DNA of 34,058 bases from Ruminococcus sp. Lineage in GTDB: Bacteria > Bacillota > Clostridia > Oscillospirales > Acutalibacteraceae. The notes below the pieces were generated by a model. The model worked only from the letters and a program-made list of their open reading frames with translations, was not told where the DNA came from and did not search any database. The stretch covers positions 1-34,058 of the forward strand of contig JAMPDR010000025.1 of assembly GCA_023665555.1 (NCBI GenBank). Direction: 5' to 3'. A program made the translations under genes and the position numbers. Position 1 is the stretch's first letter, and each line of letters begins with the position of its first letter. Positions 15,639-26,345 of this stretch are shown piece after piece.

Positions 15639-17507
15639 TTATTTACCATTTTTCTTAAGATATATCAACAATACCGATATATCTGCCGGACTTACACCTG
15701 AAATTCTCGATGCCTGACCGAGATTTTTCGGTTTAACCTTGTTTAACTTCTCCTGCGCTTCCATACGTAAACCTACAATTTGCGTATAATCAGTGTTTTC
15801 ATCAAGTTTTCTACATTCCAAACGACGCATTTCAGCCGCCTGAGCAAGCTGACGCTTAATATATCCCTCATATTTAATGTCGATTTCAACCTGCTCAAAC
15901 ACTTCATATGGCAATTCAGGTCTGTTTTTATCAAAGGGAGCAAGCAAATCATAGTTTAACTGCGGCCGCTTGATGAGTTCCGACAGTCTGCATCCTGTTT
16001 TAAGTTCCGATGTTTCACGTGAAACAAGCAGCTTATTTAATTCATCAGACGGAGCAATAGGTACACTTTCAACACGTTCACGCTCTTTTTTGATAAGTTC
16101 AAGCTTATTTTGAAGCCTTTGCCACTTTTCTTCACCAACAAGACCAATTTTATATCCGTATTCGGTAAGTCTGATATCTGCATTGTCTTGCCTTAATATT
16201 AATCTATATTCTGAGCGAGAAGTCATCATTCTATAAGGATCACTGCAGCCCTTTGTTACAAGATCATCTATAAGTGTTCCTATATATGAACTTGCACGGT
16301 CAAGAATGAGCATTTCTTCACCTTTTATCTTTAATGCGGCATTAATTCCGGCAATTAGTCCCTGCGCTGCGGCTTCTTCATAGCCACTTGAACCATTGAA
16401 CTGACCTGCACCAAACAATCCGTCAAAGTTTTTGAATTCAAGTGTTGCATATAAAGCAAGCGGATCAACACAATCATATTCAATTGCATACGCTGTTCGC
16501 ATAACTTGAACATGCTCCAAACCCGGAATTGTTCTCAAAAAAGCAAGTTGAACATCTTCCGGAAGAGAAGATGACATACCTTGAAGATACATTTCTTCGG
16601 TATGTTCTCCACATGGCTCAATAAACAACTGATGTCTTTCCTTTTCGGAGAATCTGACAATTTTATCTTCAATGCTGGGACAATATCTCGGACCGACACC
16701 GTCAATTTTTCCAGAATAGAGAGGCGAGCGATGCAAATTATCAAGTATTATTCGTTTCGTTTCCTGATTTGTATATGTAATATAACATGGCAGCTTATTC
16801 TCAGGCTTATATTTACCGTCAAAAGAGAAAGGAACTACTCTTTCATCTCCATCCTGACGTTCAAGATTTGAAAAATCAATACTTCTTCTGTTAACTCTTG
16901 AAGGAGTTCCTGTTTTAAATCTACGTGTTGGAACACCAAGCGTCTTAAGGCTCTTTGCAAGTTCAGTTGATGCAAACATTCCGTCAGGGCCGCCGTCATA
17001 GGAAACATCACCAACATAAATTTTACCGCCGAGAAATGTACCTGTTGCAAGAACAACACATTTTGCATGATAAATTGCTTCCAATCGGGTAAGTATCTCC
17101 CATCCATCATCAACTTGCCTTAAATCAACGACTTCAGCTTGAACTAATTCAAGATTATTCTGAGTTTCCATAACGTGCTTCATATATTCACTGTATCTGC
17201 GTCGGTCAATCTGGGCACGAAGAGAATGAACAGCAGGACCTTTGCCAAGGTTAAGTATTCGGCTCTGTAGTGTGTTTGCATCAGCCGCTTTGCCCATCTC
17301 GCCGCCAAGGGCATCTATTTCACGAACAAGGTGACCTTTGCTTGTTCCGCCAATTGAAGGATTGCACGGCATATTGCCGACCCAGTCCATATTTATTGTA
17401 AAAACTCCGACTTCAACACCGAGCCGAGCAGCAGCAAGTCCGGCTTCAATTCCTGCATGACCTGCACCAATTATTATAACATCATATTTTTTTGCAAAGT
17501 ATTTCAT
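15639..17507 (-). CDS. mnmG: tRNA U34 5-carboxymethylaminomethyl modification enzyme MnmG
   Basis: FAD-dependent partner of MnmE in forming the (carboxymethyl)aminomethyl group at wobble U34. The length is 622 residues, normal. The N-terminal FAD fold has VIIIGAGHAGIEAGLAAARLG; PCNPSIGGTSKGHLVREIDALGG follows. Both family signatures are visible: GPRYCPSIEDK and GQFNGSSGYEEAAAQGLIAG. The C-terminal helical domain is complete. A perfect parS lies in the coding sequence and spells VSRET. The only upstream ribosome-like motif, AGGA, is 13 bases from the ATG, so translation initiation looks weak. mnmE is not beside it, unlike in many Firmicutes. Confidence 0.97.
   Translation of the reverse strand: MKYFAKKYDVIIIGAGHAGIEAGLAAARLGVEVGVFTINMDWVGNMPCNPSIGGTSKGHLVREIDALGGEMGKAADANTLQSRILNLGKGPAVHSLRAQIDRRRYSEYMKHVMETQNNLELVQAEVVDLRQVDDGWEILTRLEAIYHAKCVVLATGTFLGGKIYVGDVSYDGGPDGMFASTELAKSLKTLGVPTRRFKTGTPSRVNRRSIDFSNLERQDGDERVVPFSFDGKYKPENKLPCYITYTNQETKRIILDNLHRSPLYSGKIDGVGPRYCPSIEDKIVRFSEKERHQLFIEPCGEHTEEMYLQGMSSSLPEDVQLAFLRTIPGLEHVQVMRTAYAIEYDCVDPLALYATLEFKNFDGLFGAGQFNGSSGYEEAAAQGLIAGINAALKIKGEEMLILDRASSYIGTLIDDLVTKGCSDPYRMMTSRSEYRLILRQDNADIRLTEYGYKIGLVGEEKWQRLQNKLELIKKERERVESVPIAPSDELNKLLVSRETSELKTGCRLSELIKRPQLNYDLLAPFDKNRPELPYEVFEQVEIDIKYEGYIKRQLAQAAEMRRLECRKLDENTDYTQIVGLRMEAQEKLNKVKPKNLGQASRISGVSPADISVLLIYLKKNGK
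16011..16026. other. parS centromere site
   Basis: TGTTTCACGTGAAACA is a perfect 16-base palindrome identical to the Bacillus parS consensus. It lies inside mnmG, where the minus strand codes VSRET. It is about 3.1 kb from parB and about 12 kb from dnaA, the origin-proximal position expected for ParB loading. Confidence 0.93.
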
Positions 17508-17727
17508 ATATCTGCATCAATCCTTTTTTGTATGCGTTTGCTGAACTCAAAAAGTTTTCCACATTCTATGTTGAAAATTTTGAAAATCTTTTAAAAATTC
17601 GTTTGATAGAAAGTTTCAAAACAATCAAGACATCATTTAAAAAATTTCCATTCAACAGATTCTGTATATTCTGTTTTATCATTATTTTAATTCTAAAAAC
17701 AACTTATTTTAGTGAATATTTATCGAT
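17508..17727. other. AT-rich intergenic region with facing DnaA-box-like sites
   Basis: 220 bp upstream of mnmG with no gene. TTTTCCACA (17555-17563) and TGTTGAAAA (17569-17577) form an inverted pair five bases apart. A further ATTCAACA is at 17650-17657. The rest is A/T runs. The sites match the box type found between dnaA and dnaN. It may be a secondary DnaA-binding region or a DnaA-regulated mnmG promoter. Confidence 0.4.
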
Positions 17728-18387
17728 TTAAGAATTAAATACTATATTTTTGATTTCATCAGCCTTTGCAACAATATACGTCGCATTATGTTCCTCAAAT
17801 TCTTCTTTTGAACCGTAACCAAACAAAACTCCACAGCTGTCAACTCCTGCACCTGCTGCTCCATCAATGTCAAAATATCTGTCGCCGACCATAAGTACCT
17901 TTCGCTTGTCAGTTACATTCAATTGTTTCATTGAATCAAGAACTAGATCAGTTTTTCCTATGTGATTGCTGTCATCAAACTGAACCCCGGAAACCGCATC
18001 AAACAAATCAGTAATACCGAGATGATTCATAACATCATATATAAGTTTGATAGGCTTTGACGAAGCAATACCGATCTTCACCCCGTTTTCACGCAGTGAT
18101 TCAATGAGTTCTCTCATGCCGTCATATATGTAACATTCATAAATACCCTTGGCTCTGTAACGCTCACGGTATTTCTTTATGTATTCACCGACTTCCTCCT
18201 CACTGATGTCATAAAAATTAACATAGCTGTAATGTATCGGAGGCCCAATAAATTTTTTCAAATCTTTCAAATCGGGAGCAGGGCGGCCGTTTGCAGTAAA
18301 TGAGTATTGCAAACTTTTTAATATTCCTTCTCCTGTATCAGTAACAGTTCCGTCAAAATCAAAAATTACATAATCATATCTGTTCAT
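17728..18387 (-). CDS. HAD-superfamily phosphatase, phosphoglycolate-phosphatase-like
   Basis: A 219-residue haloacid dehalogenase subfamily IA hydrolase with a helical cap. Motif I is DFDGTVTDTG (10-19; the aspartates are nucleophile and acid/base), motif II IASSKP, a motif III lysine follows, and motif IV GDRYFDIDGAAGAG. The closest named families are Gph and PpaX-type phosphatases, but substrates cannot be read from sequence, so no symbol is given. The ribosome site is weak. It is transcribed in the same direction as the LCP gene, 176 bases after it, with a hairpin between. Confidence 0.9.
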   Translation of the reverse strand: MNRYDYVIFDFDGTVTDTGEGILKSLQYSFTANGRPAPDLKDLKKFIGPPIHYSYVNFYDISEEEVGEYIKKYRERYRAKGIYECYIYDGMRELIESLRENGVKIGIASSKPIKLIYDVMNHLGITDLFDAVSGVQFDDSNHIGKTDLVLDSMKQLNVTDKRKVLMVGDRYFDIDGAAGAGVDSCGVLFGYGSKEEFEEHNATYIVAKADEIKNIVFNS

Positions 18388-18453
18388 TTTTCATTACGGC
18401 TTCATCTAAAAGGGAAGCCTTTTCCTTTCGTAAAAATATATCTCAACAATATA

Positions 18454-18471
18454 GGCGAACTCTCGTCCGCC
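18454..18471 (-). terminator. possible terminator after the LCP gene
   Basis: On the minus strand GGCGGAC pairs with GTTCGCC (one G-T pair) around GAGA, followed by TATATTGTTG. The T-run is poor, so termination would be partial. Confidence 0.35.
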
Positions 18472-18563
18472 TGTGTCTAATTATTAAGAATATCCGACAC
18501 TTTATTCTGCGGCGATAATAAATAGATTCATATCAATCTTACCCGCATATTTATAAAAGTATC

Positions 18564-19829
18564 TTAAATCATTAATTGACCGTCACTTCTGACTTTACAA
18601 AGTGAAAACGGCTTAACTCTGTCCTCACTGTTTATAATGTTGCTGTCGCCGTAAATCATTTGTTGAAGCCGCTGAGCAACAAGCGGGAAATCAACAAAAA
18701 CAACTGCATTGTTACCGACATAACCGGTTTTAAAAACATCCTCTTCACTGAACACTTTTGACTCGATATCATAATTTATCCATCCGTTCGCAAGCGCTTG
18801 AGCGGCATAGGAAAGAATCTGCATCTTTGAAAAGTCGGTTTTGACATATTTAAAAAGTGAATCAAGCGCGTCATTCAGTTGTGAAAGGCTTGCACCCTTT
18901 GCACTCTGAATCAAGGCAGATATAACCTGCCTTTGTCTGCGCGTCCTGCTAACGTCGCTATCTGCGTCACTGTGTCTGATTCTTGCGAAAACAAGTGCTT
19001 CATATCCGTTGAGTTTGACCGCAGGACCGTAATCAATTGTATGAATCGTGGTTCTGTTAATATACTTTGCCTCATATTCCTGCACTTCAAGCGTAATTCC
19101 GCCAAGAGCATTGATGATATCCTCAAACGAAGAAAAATCGACTGCAACATAATAATCAATATCTATTTTAAAGTTATGCTCCAGTGTATCAATCAAAGCT
19201 TCTGGTCCGCCGTAAAAATATGACGCATTAATTTTATTATATCGGTCCTGGCCGCCGATGTTCATATACGTCCATGTGTCACGGAAGAATGAGGAAAGTG
19301 AAATTTTATGCGTTTTTTTGTTTAAAGAAGCAAGGATGATAGAGTCAGATCTGCCGCCATTTTCAAGCGCATCACTTGAATCAAGTCCTATAAGCAAAAC
19401 GTTGATAACATTTTTACTTGAATAAAGTTCACCATCATTATTTGCCCATTGATAAATGAAATTATTATATGAAGACGCACTGTCAATTGCATTAATGATA
19501 TCTTTTTCTTCATCCTCATAAATAACATCCATCGGTGCACTGGTTACATTTTTATCATCATCCGATGTGTCAATTTGATTAAGCTTTGCATTGATGAATC
19601 CGACCCCGACTGCAATTATTACAACAAAAACAGTCAAAATAAAATATATATTTTTTGCTCTTTGCCTTTTATTAGTCCACAAGAAAGCGGCAACAGGATT
19701 ACTTTTCCCGTGTGCTTTTTTTCTTTTTTTCAAGCCGATCACTTCTTTCTTTAACAGTTGTTGAACCGTCTTAGAATACCGCAGATTATTATTGGAAACG
19801 CTGATTAAATCACCTAAGGCATATGACAT
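18564..19829 (-). CDS. LytR-CpsA-Psr family glycopolymer transferase
   Basis: A membrane-anchored enzyme that attaches teichoic acids or other polyprenyl-linked glycopolymers to peptidoglycan. In the longest reading (421 residues), a basic cytoplasmic segment precedes one membrane helix (about 61-82) and an extracytoplasmic LCP domain. Catalytic and lipid-binding signatures are intact: NVLLIGLDSS, GRSDSII, FFRDTW, NKINASYFYGG and ARIRHSDADSDVSRTRRQRQ. Start choice is uncertain. The ATG at 19829 lies in the loop of an inverted-repeat element (19775-19883), and residues about 6-19 would be coded by its arm. GTG at 19742 or TTG at 19733 would give a shorter N-terminus more like ordinary LCP proteins. 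None has a good ribosome site. Confidence 0.88.
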   Translation of the reverse strand: MSYALGDLISVSNNNLRYSKTVQQLLKKEVIGLKKRKKAHGKSNPVAAFLWTNKRQRAKNIYFILTVFVVIIAVGVGFINAKLNQIDTSDDDKNVTSAPMDVIYEDEEKDIINAIDSASSYNNFIYQWANNDGELYSSKNVINVLLIGLDSSDALENGGRSDSIILASLNKKTHKISLSSFFRDTWTYMNIGGQDRYNKINASYFYGGPEALIDTLEHNFKIDIDYYVAVDFSSFEDIINALGGITLEVQEYEAKYINRTTIHTIDYGPAVKLNGYEALVFARIRHSDADSDVSRTRRQRQVISALIQSAKGASLSQLNDALDSLFKYVKTDFSKMQILSYAAQALANGWINYDIESKVFSEEDVFKTGYVGNNAVVFVDFPLVAQRLQQMIYGDSNIINSEDRVKPFSLCKVRSDGQLMI

Positions 19830-19883
19830 TCACCAAATGCATATTTATGATTTAATCAGTGTTTTCCTTTAACTTGCGGTATT
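19775..19883. repeat. 109-bp inverted-repeat (MITE-like) element
   Basis: Arms 19775-19812 and 19848-19883 enclose a 35-base loop. The outer ends AATACCGCA and TGCGGTATT pair perfectly over 9 bp, and the inner GCTGATTAAATCA pairs with TGATTTAATCAGT with one mismatch. It sits between gyrA and the LCP gene and overlaps the longest LCP reading frame. It could be a small non-autonomous element or a large hairpin regulating the LCP gene. Confidence 0.7.
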
Positions 19884-19952
19884 ATTCATTTTTATTATCC
19901 GCTTTTATTTTAAACAGTATACACGCATACATAAAATAATCTTTAAAGAGTA

Positions 19953-22508
19953 TTATTCTTCTGTCTGTTCTGTTATTTCTACATCAGACAATTGTGTTTC
20001 CGATTCGCTATCTACCGCTTCACTGTCTGAATTTGCATTTTCGCTTTCTTCTTCTCGTTTAACAGCAACAGCCGAAACAACCTTTTCACCATCGGAAACT
20101 TTCATGATGCTTACACCTCTTGCAGTTCTATATGCCACATTTACATCCGAAGCTGCAATTCTGATAATAATTCCGTCTGATGAAATGATAATTAGATCAT
20201 CATCTGCATGAACAAGCTGAACTGATGCAACTTTTCCGTATTTATCTGTGCGATAATTGATTTTACCTTTACCGCCTCTTGTTTGAAGTGTGAAGTCTGT
20301 CGGCTCGCTGCATCTGCCGACACCGTTTTCGGTAACAGTGAAGATTTTTGCATCCTCACTTTCGTTTTCGCCAACAACGCACATGCCAACAACTTCATCA
20401 TCTTCACTAAGTTCAATTGCTTTAACACCGCGCGCAGTTCTGCCGATCGGACGAGCCTCATTTTCATTGAACCTGATACCCATACCGTTTTTGGTTGCAA
20501 CAAATATATCGTCGTTTCCGTCAGTAAGCCATACCCATGCAAGTTCATCATCTTCATCAAGATTAATTGCAATGATGCCGCTCTTTCTTATATTTTTATA
20601 TGCATCAAGGTCGGTTCTCTTAATAATACCCTTGCGTGTTACCATGATAAGATAATGCTTCTCAAGTCCGAAATCAGGTACTTTTATCATTGCACTGACT
20701 TTTTCATCAGGCTCAACAGGAAGAAGATTTACAATGTTCATGCCTTTGCTCTGTCTGCTTCCTTCGGGAATCTCATATCCTTTCATACGGAATGTTCTTC
20801 CTTTTGATGTAAAGAACATCACATAGTCATGGGTGGAGCAGGTGAACATAGTTTCTGCAACATCCTCCTCACGCCTATTCATACCTTTAACGCCCTTACC
20901 GTTTCTCTTCTGAATTGAGTAAGTGCTTACCGGCTGACGTTTGATATATCCAAAAGTTGTGAGTGTAAATACGCAATCTTCCTGCGGAATGAGTGATTCA
21001 ACATCAACTTCACCGCTGACGTTCATGATTTCTGTTCTTCTTTCATCAGAAAACTTATCACGAATTGCAGTTGCTTCTTCTTTAATGATTGAGAGAATTC
21101 TGTCCTCATGAGAAAGAATGTCATTATATTCAGCAATTTTTTCCTGCAACTGTTTGAGTTCATCTTCAATCTTGATTCTTTCAAGACCTGTCAACTGACC
21201 AAGACGCATTTTAACGATTGCATCTGCCTGAATATCGTCAAGATTAAATCTTTCCATCAACTCTTTTTTACCCTCGCTCTGGTCTTTTGATGCACGAAGA
21301 ATTTTGATAATCTCATCAATAAAATCAAGGGCAGTTTTCAAACCTTCAAGAATATGCTCGCGCTCCATTGCTTTTTTAAGATCAAAGCGCGTTCTTCTCA
21401 CAATAACTTCTTCTTGGAATTTAATATATTCCTGAAGAATCTGCTTAAGTGTCAATATTCTCGGTACACCATCAACAAGTGCGAGCATGATTATACCGTA
21501 AGTAATCTGAAGCTGTGTCAAACTGAAAAGATTGTTGAGGACAACCTGCGCATTTGCTTCACGTTTAAGGTCGATAACCATTCTCATACCCTCACGGCTG
21601 GAATAGTCATTAATATCTGCAATACCCTCAATTCGCTTTTCCTTAACAAGGTCGGCAATTGCTTCAATGAGTCGTCTTTTGTTGACCTGATAGGGAAGTT
21701 CAGTAACAACAATGCTCATTCTGCCGTTTTTATTTTCAACAATTTCTGTTCTTGCACGAACAGTGATTTTAGCGCGGCCTGTTGCATAAGCTGCACGAAT
21801 ACCTGCTCGTCCCATAATTATACCGGAAGTAGGGAAGTCAGGTCCTTTGATATGCTCCATCAACTCTTCAAGAGATGCATCGGGATTGTCAATAAGACAA
21901 CACATACCGTCAATAACTTCACGAAGATTATGAGGCGGAATATTTGTTGCCATACCAACAGCAATACCTGTTGAACCGTTGACAAGAATGTTCGGAAAAC
22001 GGGAGGGTAAAACTGTCGGCTCTTTCAAACGGTCATCATAGTTAGGCGCAAAATTAACGGTATCTTTGTCAATATCTCTGAGCATTTCCATTGAAATTTT
22101 GCTCATCCTTGACTCTGTATAACGGTAAGCAGCAGGCGGGTCGCCATCGACCGAACCGAAGTTACCATGACCGTCAACAAGAATATATCTTTGTGAAAAT
22201 GTCTGAGCAAGTCTTACCATTGCATCATAAACAGATGCGTCACCATGAGGATGGTAACGACCGAGAACAGAACCAACCGTATCGGCACATTTACGGTAAG
22301 CTTTATCAGGATAAAGTGAATTTTCTTCCATTGTATAAAGGATTCTTCTGTGAACCGGTTTCAGACCGTCACGAACATCCGGAAGAGCACGAGAAGTAAT
22401 AACTGACATGGAATAATCAAGGAAAGACTTTCTCATTTCCTGATTAAGCTCAACATTAATTATTCTCTGATTCTCATAAGTCGGTGTATTATCCATTTTT
22501 ATCGCCAT
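19953..22508 (-). CDS. gyrA: DNA gyrase subunit A
   Basis: The breakage-reunion subunit of gyrase, which introduces negative supercoils with GyrB. The length is 851 residues. The winged-helix core has [16 protein letters not shown] and the catalytic Tyr130 in YRYTESR. The quinolone pocket reads [10 protein letters not shown], so the position equivalent to E. coli Ser83 is Ala91 and the next is Ser92. The C-terminal pinwheel carries the GyrA-box QTRGGKG, which separates gyrase from topoisomerase IV. An acidic Ser/Glu tail ends the protein. The ribosome site AGGA is inside the 3' arm of a hairpin abutting the start. It follows gyrB by 59 bases. Confidence 0.97.
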   Translation of the reverse strand: MAIKMDNTPTYENQRIINVELNQEMRKSFLDYSMSVITSRALPDVRDGLKPVHRRILYTMEENSLYPDKAYRKCADTVGSVLGRYHPHGDASVYDAMVRLAQTFSQRYILVDGHGNFGSVDGDPPAAYRYTESRMSKISMEMLRDIDKDTVNFAPNYDDRLKEPTVLPSRFPNILVNGSTGIAVGMATNIPPHNLREVIDGMCCLIDNPDASLEELMEHIKGPDFPTSGIIMGRAGIRAAYATGRAKITVRARTEIVENKNGRMSIVVTELPYQVNKRRLIEAIADLVKEKRIEGIADINDYSSREGMRMVIDLKREANAQVVLNNLFSLTQLQITYGIIMLALVDGVPRILTLKQILQEYIKFQEEVIVRRTRFDLKKAMEREHILEGLKTALDFIDEIIKILRASKDQSEGKKELMERFNLDDIQADAIVKMRLGQLTGLERIKIEDELKQLQEKIAEYNDILSHEDRILSIIKEEATAIRDKFSDERRTEIMNVSGEVDVESLIPQEDCVFTLTTFGYIKRQPVSTYSIQKRNGKGVKGMNRREEDVAETMFTCSTHDYVMFFTSKGRTFRMKGYEIPEGSRQSKGMNIVNLLPVEPDEKVSAMIKVPDFGLEKHYLIMVTRKGIIKRTDLDAYKNIRKSGIIAINLDEDDELAWVWLTDGNDDIFVATKNGMGIRFNENEARPIGRTARGVKAIELSEDDEVVGMCVVGENESEDAKIFTVTENGVGRCSEPTDFTLQTRGGKGKINYRTDKYGKVASVQLVHADDDLIIISSDGIIIRIAASDVNVAYRTARGVSIMKVSDGEKVVSAVAVKREEESENANSDSEAVDSESETQLSDVEITEQTEE

Positions 22509-22540
22509 ACAATCCTGAATTGAATGTATATCTGGATTGT
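22509..22540 (-). promoter_or_regulatory. hairpin masking the gyrA ribosome site
   Basis: On the minus strand ACAATCC (22534-22540) pairs perfectly with GGATTGT (22509-22515) around an 18-base loop. The 3' arm holds most of the AGGA ribosome site and ends at the gyrA ATG. It could reduce gyrA translation when folded. Confidence 0.4.
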
Positions 22541-22567
22541 TCCTTTCTTATTTGATTCATAATTCAT

Positions 22568-24577
<2,010 letters not shown>

Positions 24578-24686
24578 TTAACCTCCGTTTCAGTTTATAT
24601 CGGCAATGCCGATTGTTTGGAAGTTCTGATTCAATTCAAGTCACACATTTTTAACACTTGTATTAATCAGACCATCCTTGGTTTAA

Positions 24687-24932
24687 CTAAATAATATTAT
24701 TCATTCGTTTTAGAAGTGTTGAAACTGAAATTTGTGAAACATATACAGTTGAGTCAACACAAACAATAAACGACTTCGGCAGTTCGTTTGAAACATAAAT
24801 AATCTTATTATTTTTTTCTGCCGATGAAAGATAATCTCTTGTTATTTTTGATACGGTTGTGTTATCAAGATCAAATATACCTAAAATTTCATCATGTGTA
24901 ACAACCGTTTGCTGTCCTAAATGTAAATACAT
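24687..24932 (-). CDS. remB: RemB/YaaB-like DUF370 protein
   Basis: An 81-residue protein of the DUF370 family. The Bacillus relative RemB (YaaB), encoded between recF and gyrB, is linked to control of biofilm matrix genes. The start MYLHLGQQTVV and GIFDLDNT match the family, followed by LPKSFIVCVDSTVYVSQIS. It starts 9 bases after recF, and a 112-bp gap with a small hairpin separates it from gyrB. The gene order is the main support for the name; its function in this organism is inferred. Confidence 0.85.
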   Translation of the reverse strand: MYLHLGQQTVVTHDEILGIFDLDNTTVSKITRDYLSSAEKNNKIIYVSNELPKSFIVCVDSTVYVSQISVSTLLKRMNNII

Positions 24933-24941
24933 AATTCACCG

Positions 24942-26054
24942 TTATTTCTTGTGTGGTGTCGCTTTTATGCAATGTCCTTTTTTCATCTCAAAGGCTTTTC
25001 CATATCTGAGATTTTGAACAGATGCAGGATCGCAGCAAGTTATAAATACCTGCCAATCTTTGATATGATTTAATATATAATTCTGCCTTGAAACATCAAG
25101 TTCACTCATAACATCATCAAGAAGAGCCACAGGCTGCTGACCCGAAAAATCTTTTATTACCGCAGCTTCACCGAGTTTTAAAGCAAGAGCCGCAGACCTT
25201 TGCTGACCTTGTGAGCCATAGCTTCTTGCAGAAAGTCCGTCAATTGTAATTTCAACATCATCACGGTGAGGACCTACAGAAGTGAAACCTGTTGCAATAT
25301 CATTTTTTCTTGATGCAGCAAGCAGAATCTTAATATTTTCATAAAGTTCTTGCTTATTTTCCCCGTAAGCCGGACATTGCTGAAAATATGATACCTTCAG
25401 TTTTTCCTTTCCGCATGATATTCCGGAATATATTTCGGAGCAAAACTGAGATAATCGGTTAATATATCCCATGCGCTGTCTGATTATTTCACCTGCATAA
25501 AAAGCAATTCGATCTTCCCATATATCGAGAGTATCATATAGTTCGCTGTGATAATAAATATCCTTTAAAAGAACATTTCTTTCACTTAATGCTTTGTTAT
25601 ATTGAGAAAGTGTAACCGCATATTTCGGCTTAAGCTGACTTATTGCAATATCAAGAAATCTTCGTCTTTCATAAGGGCCGTCTTTAACAAGCGACAGGTG
25701 AACTGGAGAGAACACAACAGCAAGAAATTCACCCATAACCTTTGATGCAGATTTCATCTTAACTCCGTTGAGCATAAACTTCCTGCCTTTTTCAATTTCA
25801 AGGTAAAGATTCTGCTCTCTTTCATATCCGAAAAAATCAAGGCTTAATAACGACTTTTTTGAATTAAAGTTTATCAAATCATTGTCCTTTGATCCTCTGA
25901 AACTTCTGCATCCGGTAAAAAGCCAAATACTTTCAAGTAAATTAGTTTTTCCCTGAGCATTATCACCGTAAATTATGTTCACACCGTCACAAGGCTCAAT
26001 AACTTCTCTTTCAATATTGCGAAAAGATACAACCTCAAGACTTGTTATGTTCAC
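24942..26054 (-). CDS. recF: DNA replication and repair protein RecF
   Basis: An SMC/ABC-like ATPase that helps load RecA at gaps. The length is 370 residues, normal. Walker A is GDNAQGKTNLLE (30-41), the ABC signature is YGSQGQQRS and Walker B is PVALLDDVMSELD. The ATG overlaps the last four bases of the S4 gene (ATGA-type junction), indicating translational coupling. Confidence 0.97.
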   Translation of the reverse strand: MNITSLEVVSFRNIEREVIEPCDGVNIIYGDNAQGKTNLLESIWLFTGCRSFRGSKDNDLINFNSKKSLLSLDFFGYEREQNLYLEIEKGRKFMLNGVKMKSASKVMGEFLAVVFSPVHLSLVKDGPYERRRFLDIAISQLKPKYAVTLSQYNKALSERNVLLKDIYYHSELYDTLDIWEDRIAFYAGEIIRQRMGYINRLSQFCSEIYSGISCGKEKLKVSYFQQCPAYGENKQELYENIKILLAASRKNDIATGFTSVGPHRDDVEITIDGLSARSYGSQGQQRSAALALKLGEAAVIKDFSGQQPVALLDDVMSELDVSRQNYILNHIKDWQVFITCCDPASVQNLRYGKAFEMKKGHCIKATPHKK

Positions 26055-26293
26055 TTTGTCACCTCATAGATAACTCTTTCAAATTCAAAGTTATCGCCAT
26101 CACGAAGTTTCTTACCTCTTTGTGAGCATATTTCATTGTTTACTTTCACAAGTTCATCCTGAATAACAGCTTTAGCTTGACCGCCCGTTCCGACAACATT
26201 GGCAAGTTTTAAAGCAGCATCAAGACGGATATAATCCGTTGTGATGAAAACAGGTATTCTTTTTTTCTTTGGAACTTTAACAACTACTTTCAT
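26051..26293 (-). CDS. S4-domain RNA-binding protein, YaaA/RlbA type
   Basis: An 80-residue protein consisting of one S4 RNA-binding fold: YIRLDAALKLANVVGTGGQAKAVIQDELVKVN. Its place between dnaN and recF is conserved in Firmicutes, where the Bacillus version (YaaA) is tied to 50S ribosome assembly. It overlaps recF by four bases and follows dnaN by 52 bases. Confidence 0.93.
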   Translation of the reverse strand: MKVVVKVPKKKRIPVFITTDYIRLDAALKLANVVGTGGQAKAVIQDELVKVNNEICSQRGKKLRDGDNFEFERVIYEVTK

Positions 26294-26345
26294 GCTTCAT
26301 TCTTCTTTACAAATATATTTTTTAAAACTATAATTCTTTATTAGT

